A stretch of DNA of 17,754 nt. Origin: an uncultured Paracoccaceae bacterium (lineage in GTDB: Bacteria > Pseudomonadota > Alphaproteobacteria > Rhodobacterales > Rhodobacteraceae). Position 1 is the first letter of the stretch. Each line of letters opens with the position of its first letter. The position numbers and the translations under genes were made by a program. Shown piece after piece: positions 7,661 to 15,549 of this stretch. The stretch is taken from NCBI GenBank assembly GCA_937907485.1, contig CALESR010000190.1:1-17754 (forward strand), written 5' to 3'. The notes beneath the pieces were generated by a model that saw only the letters and a program-made list of their open reading frames with translations, made no database searches and was not told where the DNA came from.

Positions 7661-7786
7661 ATGTGGTATTTCGCCTGGCTTCTCGGCCTTCCGCTGGCCG
7701 CCATCTTTGCCGTGATGAACGCGATGTGGCTGGAGCTGAAGGAGGATGAAAAACTCCTCAGCCGCACGGCGCCCGCACGGCGCTAA
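7661..7786 (+). CDS. cydX: CydX, small accessory subunit of cytochrome bd
   Basis: A 41-residue single-span protein, MWYFAWLLGLPLAAIFAVMN followed by AMWLELKEDEKLLSRTAPARR. The start MWYFAW is shared with E. coli CydX (37 residues), and one transmembrane helix covers about residues 4-24 with a charged cytoplasmic tail. CydX stabilises the heme b595/d site and is required for full oxidase activity in E. coli. An AAAGGA ribosome-binding site (7647-7652) precedes the ATG by about eight bases. It is the last gene of the cyd operon, directly before the terminator hairpin. It is easily missed in automated annotation because of its size. Confidence 0.93.
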   Translation: MWYFAWLLGLPLAAIFAVMNAMWLELKEDEKLLSRTAPARR

Positions 7787-7795
7787 GGATCGCCG

Positions 7796-7819
7796 GGGCC
7801 GTCCCAGTTGGGGCGGCCC
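7796..7819 (+). terminator. Terminator hairpin of the cyd operon
   Basis: GGGCCGTCCC-AGTT-GGGGCGGCCC folds into a continuous 10-bp stem (one G-U pair) with a tetraloop, nine bases after the cydX stop. Only a short T-poor tail (TTGCGCTT) follows, so termination may be partly factor-dependent. Confidence 0.75.
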
Positions 7820-7896
7820 TTGCGCTTGCCGGGGCAGGGACGCCGCCGACCACTCCCGCAGCGCAAAACCCCTGCAATCAGCCAGACGCCGTCAGG

Positions 7897-7912
7897 ATAT
7901 TTGACATGTCAT
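7897..7912. promoter_or_regulatory. MarR operator/promoter before the first MarR gene
   Basis: ATATTTGACATGTCAT contains the perfect palindrome TGACATGTCA (7902-7911) and a consensus -35 TTGACA (7901-7906). A weak -10 (GATACC, 7923-7928) follows 16 bases on. Thirteen of 16 bases match the site at 15511-15526 before the paralogous MarR gene. The overlap with -35 suggests autorepression. Confidence 0.6.
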
Positions 7913-7968
7913 GCATTCCAGCGATACCTTGGGCCAACATCCCTGCTGCGCGTCCAAAGGGGGGGCCG

Positions 7969-8448
7969 ATGCAACCCAAAGACTCCGAACCCGTATCCGC
8001 GACGCCGCTGCGCAGGCCGTTGCAGGATTTCCTGACCTTCCGCATCGCCAATCTCGCCAACGCGCTGAACACGCAGGCCGGTGATATCCTGCGCCGGGGT
8101 TGCGGGATCAGCCTTAACGACTGGCGGGTGCTCAGCCTCGCCACGGTGCCCGGTCTGCGCACCACGCGCGACATGGTGGCCGCCTCGGGGATGGACAGCG
8201 CGATCATCAGCCGCGCGCTGCAACGGCTGGAGGCGGCCGGGCTGATCCTGACCGTTCGCGGCACCAAAGACCGGCGCGAGCGCGAAATCCACCTGACCGC
8301 CAAGGGCCGCGCCCTGCATGCCGACATGGTTCCGACGATGCAAAACCGGCAGGACGCGCTGATCGCGCTGCTCGACGAGGGTGAACAACGCATGGTGTTC
8401 ACGATCCTCGACAAGCTGAGCGAAGGCGCGAAACGGCGCGACTTCTGA
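7969..8448 (+). CDS. MarR-family regulator (copy 1)
   Basis: A 159-residue winged-helix repressor. The dimer helix is RPLQDFLTFRIANLANALNT (residues 16-35), the HTH spans about 64-92 (TTRDMVAASGMDSAIISRAL), and the wing includes VRGTKDRREREIHLT (96-110). The chosen ATG at 7969 follows a strong AAAGGGGGGG site; an in-frame upstream ATG at 7906 lies inside the promoter/operator and is unlikely. It is clearly paralogous to the MarR protein at 15550. It is the first gene of a transcription unit with two serine hydrolases 27 bp downstream. Ligand unknown; probably it senses the substrate or product of the cluster and represses until it binds. Confidence 0.9.
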   Translation: MQPKDSEPVSATPLRRPLQDFLTFRIANLANALNTQAGDILRRGCGISLNDWRVLSLATVPGLRTTRDMVAASGMDSAIISRALQRLEAAGLILTVRGTKDRREREIHLTAKGRALHADMVPTMQNRQDALIALLDEGEQRMVFTILDKLSEGAKRRDF

Positions 8449-8475
8449 CCAATGCCCTGCCAGAGGACCCCTGCC

Positions 8476-9735
8476 ATGACGCCAGATACCGCCTCGCCCC
8501 TCTGGATCGAACCGGGTGAAAACCCCTCGCGCTATATGCGCGGCATCCCGGTGCCGCCCGAGGCGCGCGTGACCCGCGATCTCAGTTGGGCGACCGACGG
8601 CGAAAAGGCCCTTTGGGCCACCCAGAACGTCAGCCGCATCGTGCCGGTCGATGTGCTGTCGCGGGGCGAGGGCCCGGTTTGGGCGCTGCCCTATGGGCCT
8701 TCGGCGCTGGGGGCCGAGGTGCGAGGCGCCGACGGCCAGCACAAACCCCTGACGGCAGCGGTGGCCGAAATCCGCGCGAACGGGTTTCTGGCGATCCGCA
8801 ACGGGCGCATCGTGGCGGAACTCTACCGCAATGGCCTGCGGCCCCAGACCCGCCACGCGTTGTTTTCGGTCACCAAATCAATGCTCGGGATGACCTGCGG
8901 CGTGCTGATCGGTGACGGCCTGCTGGACCCATCCCGCCCCGCGCGCGACTATCTGCCTGAGCTGGACGCCTGCGGCTTTCGGGATGCCACGCTGCAGCAG
9001 GTCATGGACATGACCGCCAGCGTGGACTGGAACCACAACCGCGACGATCCTCGCGCCTCGGTCAACCTCAACTCCATCGCCGGTGGCTTCACCACGCTGC
9101 TGATCGAGGTGCCCTTCGCCAACACGCTGGAGTTCATCCAGTCGCTGGGGCCAAAGGACCCGCATGGCACGATCTTCACCTATAACCCCGCCAATACCGA
9201 AATCCTCGGCTGGATCATCAGCCGACTGACCGGGCAGGTCTGGCAACAGGTCTTTGCCGATCGCATCTGGTCGCAGATCGGCGCCGAGCAGGACGCGTTT
9301 GTCACCGTGGATGGCGGCGGGCACGGGTTTGCAACCGCCGGGATGCAGGCCTGCCTGCGCGACATGGGGCGCATCGGGATGCTGCTGGCGCGCGGCGGCG
9401 TCGCCGGATCGCGGCGCATCCTGCCACAGGGGTTTGTGGCCGACATCGGTTGCGAGGATCCGGCCTTGCGACAGGCGATGGCGCGTTCGGTTCACGCCGA
9501 GGCAGGCGAGGACCGCGCCACCTATCGCAACCAGTTCTGGGTGCAGGACAGCGCGCGGGGCGAGTTTTCCGCCCTCGGGTTTATGGGGCAGACGCTCTAT
9601 ATCGACCGCGCCAGCGATACGGTTGTCGTGGTCCTCTCCGCCGTTCCGGGGCCACAGACCCGGGCGCAGCACCGCGACCTTGCCCGCCAGATCGCGGCAT
9701 GGCCGGACGCCCCCTCGGCGAAAGACCTGCCATGA
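8476..9735 (+). CDS. Serine hydrolase, beta-lactamase/6-aminohexanoate-dimer-hydrolase-like (copy 1)
   Basis: A 419-residue penicillin-recognising-enzyme fold protein (beta-lactamase/class C family). The catalytic S-x-x-K motif is Ser131-Val-Thr-Lys134 in FSVTKSMLGM. The second-motif tyrosine is Tyr236 in YNPANTEILGW, whose spacing resembles NylB-type amide hydrolases rather than the YxN of true beta-lactamases. The likely third motif is GGGHGFATAG. There is no signal peptide, so the enzyme should be cytoplasmic, unlike resistance beta-lactamases. The start at 8476 is favoured over 8452 because AGAGGA lies about eight bases before it. Its stop overlaps the next gene's start by 4 bp, and that gene is a paralogue. 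Activity could be esterase, amidase or transacylase; the substrate is unknown. Confidence 0.88.
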   Translation: MTPDTASPLWIEPGENPSRYMRGIPVPPEARVTRDLSWATDGEKALWATQNVSRIVPVDVLSRGEGPVWALPYGPSALGAEVRGADGQHKPLTAAVAEIRANGFLAIRNGRIVAELYRNGLRPQTRHALFSVTKSMLGMTCGVLIGDGLLDPSRPARDYLPELDACGFRDATLQQVMDMTASVDWNHNRDDPRASVNLNSIAGGFTTLLIEVPFANTLEFIQSLGPKDPHGTIFTYNPANTEILGWIISRLTGQVWQQVFADRIWSQIGAEQDAFVTVDGGGHGFATAGMQACLRDMGRIGMLLARGGVAGSRRILPQGFVADIGCEDPALRQAMARSVHAEAGEDRATYRNQFWVQDSARGEFSALGFMGQTLYIDRASDTVVVVLSAVPGPQTRAQHRDLARQIAAWPDAPSAKDLP

Positions 9736-10979
9736 CAGCGCCAGACCTGCCCGCCCACCTGCCGCTGATTGTGGACGAACCCAACCGCTCGACCGTCATG
9801 CGCGGCGTGCCTGTTCCGGCAGACAAGATCGTCACAGGCGATGAACGATGGCTGCTCGACCCCGATCAGGGGTCATGGGCGATGCAGAACGTGCCGGCGT
9901 TTTTGCATGTCGATACCGTCTCGCGCGGGGATGGGCCAAGTGCGCCGCTGACCTATGGCGACGGCGGCCTGATGCAACGGCGGATCGAGGTTCCCGGGCT
10001 GGGCGAAACAACCCTTGTCGAGGCCAGCGCACAACTGGACATCGACGCCTTTGTCCTGCTCAAGGACGGCGAACTGCGCGCCGAGCTGTATCGCAACGGC
10101 ATGCGCCCCGGCAGCCGCCATTCCCTCAATTCGGTGACAAAGTCCTTTGTGGCGACCGTCATCGGCAGCCTTGTCGATGACGGCTTGCTCGACCTGCACG
10201 CCCCCTTTGCCGACAGCTTTCCCGAACTGGCCAACAGCGGCGTGGCGGATGCCACGCTGCAAGACGCGCTCGACATGGCGATTGGTGTCGAATGGCCGAT
10301 GGCCTGGGATAATCCGCGCTCGCACCGCTATCTCAACTTCATGGCGGGCGGGTTTCAGCAGCGGTTCGACGGCTTTCCCTATGCGAACACGCTGGACCTG
10401 ATCGCCCAGACCCAAAAGGTGCGCCCGCATGGCGCGCGCTATGTCTATACGGCGGTCTGCACCGAACTGCTGGGCTGGTCGATGTCGCGCGCGCTGGGCC
10501 ACACATGGCAACAGGCGCTGGCCGCGCGGGTCTGGCACCCGATGGGGGCAGAAAGCGATGGCCTGATCGTCGTCGATCCGGGCGGGCACGGATTCGCCAC
10601 CTGCGGGCTGGTGTCGACCGTGCGCGACATGGCGCGGTTCGGGCTGATGCTGCAAGATGGCGGAACCGTTGGCACGCGGCGGATCGTGTCCGAGCGTTGG
10701 GTCGATGAAATCCACACCCCCAGCGACCGGCTGACGGCGGCGATGGCGGGCAGCCCTGAGTTCGCGCTGTTTCCGGACCTGAAATTCTATCACAACCAGT
10801 TCCGGGTTCTGGACCCGGCGGCGGGCGAGTTCTTTGCCTTCGGCGGGCTGGGGCAGATGATCTTCGTCAACCGCGCCAAACGGATCGTCTGTGCGGTGCA
10901 AAGCACAGGTTATGCCCCCGATCAGCCGGGCGTCGTAGCCCGGCTTTATGCAACCTTGAGGGACGCTTTGACCGACTGA
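9732..10979 (+). CDS. Serine hydrolase, beta-lactamase/6-aminohexanoate-dimer-hydrolase-like (copy 2)
   Basis: A 415-residue paralogue of the preceding gene, alignable along its length (shared MRG-PVP, AELYRNG-RP, SVTKS, ANTL, GGHGFAT and MGAE-type segments). The nucleophile motif is Ser134-Val-Thr-Lys137, and the second-motif tyrosine is Tyr239 in YTAVCTELLGW. No signal peptide is present. Translation is coupled to copy 1 through an ATGA overlap. The two copies differ around the active-site tyrosine (YNPAN versus YTAVC) and in the helix after the nucleophile, suggesting different substrates or a heteromeric enzyme rather than simple redundancy. It converges on the sulfatase gene with only 14 bp between the stops. 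Confidence 0.88.
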   Translation: MTAPDLPAHLPLIVDEPNRSTVMRGVPVPADKIVTGDERWLLDPDQGSWAMQNVPAFLHVDTVSRGDGPSAPLTYGDGGLMQRRIEVPGLGETTLVEASAQLDIDAFVLLKDGELRAELYRNGMRPGSRHSLNSVTKSFVATVIGSLVDDGLLDLHAPFADSFPELANSGVADATLQDALDMAIGVEWPMAWDNPRSHRYLNFMAGGFQQRFDGFPYANTLDLIAQTQKVRPHGARYVYTAVCTELLGWSMSRALGHTWQQALAARVWHPMGAESDGLIVVDPGGHGFATCGLVSTVRDMARFGLMLQDGGTVGTRRIVSERWVDEIHTPSDRLTAAMAGSPEFALFPDLKFYHNQFRVLDPAAGEFFAFGGLGQMIFVNRAKRIVCAVQSTGYAPDQPGVVARLYATLRDALTD

Positions 10980-10993
10980 CCCGTTTTCCTCCG

Positions 10994-12526
10994 TCAGGCG
11001 CTCCCGACCGGCTCGGATTGTGGCCTTGCGTCGTCCGGGCGGGTCAACGCCAGCGCCATCAACCGGTCGCGCAGGGGGCGGGCCTGCGGATCATCCCACA
11101 GGTTGCGCAATTCATGCGGGTCCGCCGCCAGATCATACATCTCGCCCGCGCCCGAGATCAGGTCCACCGTCAGCTTGGCCGATTGCGTCCGCACCGTGCG
11201 CAGGTTCAACCGCACGCCGGTCCGCCCCGGCAGCAGGTCCCATTCGCTGAGGGCATGGCTGCGGGTGGCACCGGGCTGGAACAGGTCGATCAGCGGCGCG
11301 CCGTGCCAGCCGGGGTCGGCCTCGGCCCCTGCCAGCGCGGCAAAGGTCGGCGCCAGATCCAGCGTCGACACCGGCTGATCCACCCGCGTGCCCTGCGGGA
11401 TGCCGGGGCCATTCACGATCAACGGCACGCGCAACAGCCCCTCAAAATGCATCGGCCCCTTCAGCACCAACCCATGATCGCCCAGCCAGTCGCCGTGGTC
11501 CGAGATATAGATCACCACCGTCTCGCGCGTCAGGTCCAACGCGTGCAGCGCCGCCATCAACCGGCCAACCTGATGATCGATCAGCGAAATCTGGCCGTAG
11601 GTATTGGCGATGATCTGCCGCAACTGCGCGTCGGTCTGCTCAGGAATACGGCTATAGGCCTTGCGGATCGCGGCGGCTTTCGCGTCACCGGCGGGTTCGC
11701 CGGTCAGCACCGCCTCATGCCACCACGGCCGCCCCGTCAGATCACGGCGGCGATGCGGCGGCAGGTCCACCTCGGCAGGGTCATGCAGCCGCGACCAGGG
11801 CTCGGGGCAGTCAAACGGGTGGTGCGGATCGGGAAAGCTGACCCAGGCGCAGAACGGCTGCTCCCGGTCCCGCCCATGCGCCAGCCAGTCCAGCGCGCGG
11901 TCGGCGGTCCAGGTCGAATTGTGCCAGGCGACCGGCAGGCCGGAATGCCAGCATTGCGCGGCATCGGTGGGCGGGCCCATGTCACGCAGATAGGCGGCGT
12001 GGCGCGCCTCGCCCTGCCCGTCGGCGTGAAACCAGCGCTCATAATGCTGGCCGCGCGGCGGGGGTTCAGGCGGGAACCAGTTGTGCCCGACCAGCATCAA
12101 CTCGACATGCTGAAAGCCCATGTAGGGGCCGAACCACTCCGGCCCATAGCTGGCTGACGAGGTCACGCACTCCGGCGTCCCGGTGGGGGCAAAGGTGTGA
12201 TAGCTCGAAAAATGCGCCTTGCCGAAAAACGCGGTCTGATAGCCTGCGCGACCCAGCGTGGCGGCGAACCCGTGCTCGGCCTCGGCCGGGTCCAGATCGA
12301 TGCCATTGTCATGCACGCCGTTGGTGCGCGGCAGACGCCCGGTCAGGATGGCGGCGCGGGCGGGCTGGCAGACGACCGACGGCGTGATCGCCGCGTCAAA
12401 CACCGTGCCGCCCGCCGCCAGCGCATCCAGATGCGGGGTTTTCACCCGGCGGCCCATGAAGCCCAGACAATCGGCGCGCTGCTGGTCAGCCGAGATCAGC
12501 AGGATATTCGGCGGCCGCCCGGTCAT
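10994..12526 (-). CDS. Sulfatase-family hydrolase (copy 1), cytoplasmic
   Basis: A 510-residue alkaline-phosphatase-superfamily enzyme. The N-terminus NILLISADQQRADCLGFMG supplies metal ligand Asp14. Cys53-Gln-Pro-Ala-Arg57 in VVCQPARAAILTGR is the C-x-P-x-R motif converted to formylglycine. ISDHGDWLGDHGL (Asp343, His344) gives the remaining metal ligands. The C-terminal MYDLAADPHELRNL is typical of sulfatases. No signal peptide is present, so it acts in the cytoplasm like choline sulfatases and phosphonate monoester hydrolases. The ATG at 12526 overlaps the TRAP permease stop by 4 bp; the longer frame upstream lies inside the permease. Substrate could be a sulfate, phosphate or phosphonate ester. 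The modifying enzyme (FGE or anSME) is not in this window. Confidence 0.9.
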   Translation of the reverse strand: MTGRPPNILLISADQQRADCLGFMGRRVKTPHLDALAAGGTVFDAAITPSVVCQPARAAILTGRLPRTNGVHDNGIDLDPAEAEHGFAATLGRAGYQTAFFGKAHFSSYHTFAPTGTPECVTSSASYGPEWFGPYMGFQHVELMLVGHNWFPPEPPPRGQHYERWFHADGQGEARHAAYLRDMGPPTDAAQCWHSGLPVAWHNSTWTADRALDWLAHGRDREQPFCAWVSFPDPHHPFDCPEPWSRLHDPAEVDLPPHRRRDLTGRPWWHEAVLTGEPAGDAKAAAIRKAYSRIPEQTDAQLRQIIANTYGQISLIDHQVGRLMAALHALDLTRETVVIYISDHGDWLGDHGLVLKGPMHFEGLLRVPLIVNGPGIPQGTRVDQPVSTLDLAPTFAALAGAEADPGWHGAPLIDLFQPGATRSHALSEWDLLPGRTGVRLNLRTVRTQSAKLTVDLISGAGEMYDLAADPHELRNLWDDPQARPLRDRLMALALTRPDDARPQSEPVGSA

Positions 12527-14448
12527 GCCACCGCCCCCCTGCGCGACAGGCGCCAGTCGTTGACCCCCAGCGCCACGATGGCCAACGCCGCAGGGATCCA
12601 GACCCAGGCCTCGGTGCCCAGGACCTCGGCAAACAGGCGCAGATCGAACGCCACCTGCCGCAGCAAAAGCTGCGGATGCAGGAAGAACGCATAGGGGATC
12701 ACGAAGGCCACGAAACACAGCCGCATCGCCATCAGCCCGGTCTGGAACGGCGGCGCCCCGGCGATGGGCGCGGCGGCATAGGCGGCCAGCGCGACGGGGG
12801 GTGTGATCGGCGACAGCACCCCGAAATAGAACACGAACAGATGCACCGCCAGAACCGGCGTGCCCAGATCTGACAACTGGACCAGAAACGCCCCCATGAT
12901 GGTGATGATCGTGGCATAGGCGGGCAGGGTGGGCATCCCCATCGACAGGATCAGCGCCGCGATCATCGTCAGCACCAGCGCCCAGATCAGGTTGCCGGAC
13001 ACCAGCATGTTCAGGTCCGAGCCGATCTTGGTGCCGAGGCCCGTCCCCTCGACCACGCCGATGAACACGCCCAGACCGGCGACAATGGCCAAAAGCTGGC
13101 CGATGGCGACGCCGCCCTCGATGGCCTTGGCCTTGAACAAGGCCCAGGGCCGGGTGCGGAATTCAGGGTTCAGCAGACCAAAGGCCAGCGTGGCGACCAC
13201 CGCCCAGAACCCCGCCCGGTTGATCGAGGTTCCGGCCGCCAGACACCAGATGATCGTCGCCAAGGGCGCAAAGAACGCCAGCGAGCGCAGCCAGTCGGCG
13301 CGGGTGATCCGCTCGGTGGGCGCGCCTGCCCTGGCCGGTGCCCCCAGACCCATCTTGCGGGCCTCGATTTCGACCGCGATCACCAGCGAGATGAAATAGA
13401 ACAGCGCCGGAACGATCACCGCGACGGCGACTTGGCTATAGGGCACGCGCGCCTGCTCGGCCATGTAGAACGCCGCCGCCCCCATGACCGGCGGCATGAT
13501 CTGGCCGCCGGTGCTGGCGGCGGCCTCGATCCCGGCCGCGAATTTGGGGCTGAACCCGTGCGACTTGATCAGCGGGATGGTGAAGGTGCCGGTGCCGACC
13601 ACATTCGCCGCCGCCGAGCCCGAAAACGTGCCGAACGCCGCCGACGAGGCAATGGCCGCATGGGCCGGCCCGCCGCGCAGCCGCCGCGTGGCCAGAATCG
13701 ACATCTTCAGAATGGCATCCGAGGCCCCGGTCGCCTGAATCAGCACTCCGAACAGGATGAACACCACGACCGAATTCAGCATGATCGACAGCGCGAAACC
13801 CATCGCGCCCGTCGTCTCCAGCCAGAAGGTCATCGCCAGCAGGTCCCAGTCCTTGGGCTGCGTCGGATAGAACAGCCAGTCCGGCGCGCCCCATTTCATA
13901 TAGACAATGGCCAGCAGGATCAGCACGAACATCAGCGGCCCGGCCAGACGGCGCACCAGTTCGGTGATGACGATCACCCCGGCGGCGGCGCCCAGACTGT
14001 CGGTGCCCGTGGGGTTGAACAAGACGTCCGACCCCAGCCCCATCTTGCGGCCCAGAACGAACAGCGCAAAACCCAGCAGCGCCAGCAGGGTCAGGTCGAT
14101 GCCGCGCGCCACCATCAGGCCGCGCGCGGTTATGGGCGTGAAGGGCTTTGTCGTCAGGATCGCAATGGCGCAGGCCGCACCGACAAAGAAGGGCCGGATG
14201 ATCGCCGGGTCCAGCAGGGTGCGGTTGAACCCGCGCACCACCGCGCGCAGCGTGTCCAGCGCGCCGGTCTGCCCACGCTCCCACCCCAGCGCGCGCCAGG
14301 TGTCGCTGTCGCCAAGCACCACAAACAGCGGCGAAGCGGTGTAGAGGATGACAAAGGCCATCGCCAGTGCCAGCGCGGCGATGGTGGCACTGGCCAGCCG
14401 GGGTCCGATCCCGGCAGCGGGGTCCGTGGCGGGATCGGCAAGGGTCAT
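12523..14448 (-). CDS. TRAP transporter fused permease (TAXI type)
   Basis: A 641-residue inner-membrane protein of about 16 helices that joins the small (DctQ-like, first ~200 residues) and large (DctM) permease domains. The DctM part has the family signatures SGSAAANVVGTGTFTIPLIKSHGF and EAAASTGGQIMPPVMGAAAFYMAE (about residues 275-325), and ends with SPITPPVALAAYAAAPIAG. Such fusions pair with TAXI-family binding proteins, and one is encoded 15 bp upstream. Transport is driven by a sodium or proton gradient; substrates are usually organic acids. Its stop overlaps the sulfatase start (ATGA), tying uptake to that enzyme. Substrate unknown. Confidence 0.93.
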   Translation of the reverse strand: MTLADPATDPAAGIGPRLASATIAALALAMAFVILYTASPLFVVLGDSDTWRALGWERGQTGALDTLRAVVRGFNRTLLDPAIIRPFFVGAACAIAILTTKPFTPITARGLMVARGIDLTLLALLGFALFVLGRKMGLGSDVLFNPTGTDSLGAAAGVIVITELVRRLAGPLMFVLILLAIVYMKWGAPDWLFYPTQPKDWDLLAMTFWLETTGAMGFALSIMLNSVVVFILFGVLIQATGASDAILKMSILATRRLRGGPAHAAIASSAAFGTFSGSAAANVVGTGTFTIPLIKSHGFSPKFAAGIEAAASTGGQIMPPVMGAAAFYMAEQARVPYSQVAVAVIVPALFYFISLVIAVEIEARKMGLGAPARAGAPTERITRADWLRSLAFFAPLATIIWCLAAGTSINRAGFWAVVATLAFGLLNPEFRTRPWALFKAKAIEGGVAIGQLLAIVAGLGVFIGVVEGTGLGTKIGSDLNMLVSGNLIWALVLTMIAALILSMGMPTLPAYATIITIMGAFLVQLSDLGTPVLAVHLFVFYFGVLSPITPPVALAAYAAAPIAGAPPFQTGLMAMRLCFVAFVIPYAFFLHPQLLLRQVAFDLRLFAEVLGTEAWVWIPAALAIVALGVNDWRLSRRGAVA

Positions 14449-14463
14449 GGCGCGTATGTCCGG

Positions 14464-15453
14464 TTAATTGACTTCGGTAATCGTCACGCCCTGCTCGGCC
14501 AGATAGCGCGCCGCACCGGGGTGCATGGGGGTGATGATGCCAAAGGTCGCATCCATGATGTCGAAGTCAGCGACAAAGGGCGCCACGCGGGCCAGATCGT
14601 CTCGCGTTTCCCAGAAGGCGCGGGTCACGTTATAGGCCACATCGTCGGGCATCGCGGCATTCGTCACCAGCCCGGTGAATTCGCCGACCATGGTGATCTG
14701 CCCGTCATTGGTGATGCCGGTGCCAAAGACCGAGGGGTCCACCGTGCGCAGATGGCGGCCCGGGAAGGTCAGCGCCTCCTGAAACGCGGGTTGCGCCGCC
14801 TGCTCCTCGGTCAGGCCCAGCAACTGCACCGGCTGCCCGGTGGACAGCTCCGCCCATGTCGAACACCCGGCCGAGCACAGCGCGAACAGCACATCCACCG
14901 TGCCATCCTGCAACAGCGCGTTGGCGCCGCTCCAATCGACATGCACCAGTTCGTAATCTTCGCCCGCCACCAGCCCCGTCGCCGCCTGGATCAGCGCCGA
15001 GTTGATGTTGACCAGCGCGGCGCCCTGCGGACCCAGATAGACGCGGCGGTCCTCCAGATCGGCCAGCGTGCGGATCTCGGGGTTGTAGGTGCCAAAGGTG
15101 AACATGTCGCCTTCATAGGTGAACAGCACCCGCAGGTTGGCGGCCAAGGCGGCAGCGTTCGCCAGATCGGCGAACATCGCGCGCTGGTTAATCAGGTAAA
15201 AGGCCAGCGCCGGCGCATAGAGCGAGATGTCGGCGTCCTCGTTGGCGGTGTTCACCATCGAGCGCACGCCCGGAAAACCGGTCGCGACCTCCAGTTGATA
15301 GCCGTGGCGTTCGTTCAGCACCGAGGCCAGATGCGTGCCGATGACGAACGTCGTGGCACCGGGCGCGGCGACCTCCATCCGCAGTGGGGTTTGGGCCTGT
15401 GCGGCGCCAGCCAGGCAAAGGGCCGCGGCGGCGGCCAGGGTCAGGGTCTTCAT
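14464..15453 (-). CDS. TRAP transporter TAXI-family solute-binding protein
   Basis: A 329-residue periplasmic protein with a Sec signal peptide: Lys2, hydrophobic core and AQA cleavage site before residue 21. The mature part has a TAXI-type start (MEVAAPGATTFVIGTHLASVLN) and the conserved VATGFPGVRSMVNTANEDADISL segment. It presents ligand to the fused permease encoded 15 bp downstream. An excellent GGGAGG ribosome-binding site precedes the ATG at 15453, and this choice gives a proper signal peptide, whereas the upstream ATG at 15486 would not. Divergent from the second MarR gene, sharing a 96-bp regulatory region. Binding specificity cannot be read from sequence. Confidence 0.92.
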   Translation of the reverse strand: MKTLTLAAAAALCLAGAAQAQTPLRMEVAAPGATTFVIGTHLASVLNERHGYQLEVATGFPGVRSMVNTANEDADISLYAPALAFYLINQRAMFADLANAAALAANLRVLFTYEGDMFTFGTYNPEIRTLADLEDRRVYLGPQGAALVNINSALIQAATGLVAGEDYELVHVDWSGANALLQDGTVDVLFALCSAGCSTWAELSTGQPVQLLGLTEEQAAQPAFQEALTFPGRHLRTVDPSVFGTGITNDGQITMVGEFTGLVTNAAMPDDVAYNVTRAFWETRDDLARVAPFVADFDIMDATFGIITPMHPGAARYLAEQGVTITEVN

Positions 15454-15507
15454 CACATTCCTCCCGTTTGCGGTGGTCTGATGCACCGTCGGGGGGGACC
15501 GTTGCAG

Positions 15508-15513
15508 ATAATA
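15508..15513 (-). promoter_or_regulatory. Putative -10 box of the TRAP operon
   Basis: On the minus strand this reads TATTAT (5 of 6 consensus). A weak GATACA at the -35 position lies 17 bases upstream, giving a leader of about 48 bases to the binding-protein gene. The MarR-type palindrome lies in the spacer, so the same site could repress both divergent units. Confidence 0.45.
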
Positions 15514-15526
15514 TTTGACGAGTCAA
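15511..15526. promoter_or_regulatory. MarR operator in the TRAP/MarR divergent promoter
   Basis: ATATTTGACGAGTCAA contains the perfect dyad TTGAC-GA-GTCAA (15515-15526) and matches the site before the first MarR gene at 13 of 16 positions. It overlaps the -35 TTGACG for the second MarR gene and the promoter spacer of the TRAP operon. Confidence 0.6.
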
Positions 15527-15549
15527 CTTTTGTATCGTCATATATACCC

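Noticed and set aside
7958..7965. Run of seven G before the first MarR start as a phase-variation tract
   Set aside because: Seven bases is short for slippage control, and it lies outside the coding frame as a natural ribosome-binding site in GC-rich DNA.
8476..10979. The serine hydrolases as antibiotic-resistance beta-lactamases
   Set aside because: They lack signal peptides and the YxN/KTG pattern of class C enzymes, and the context is catabolic rather than resistance-related.
12527..12718. 64-residue N-terminal extension of the first sulfatase
   Set aside because: It overlaps the TRAP permease coding end; the ATG at 12526 with an ATGA overlap starts the family N-terminus directly.
13432..15549. 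Long N-terminal extension of the second MarR gene (862-residue frame)
   Set aside because: The extension is antisense to the TRAP permease and binding protein; only the part from 15550 has MarR sequence.
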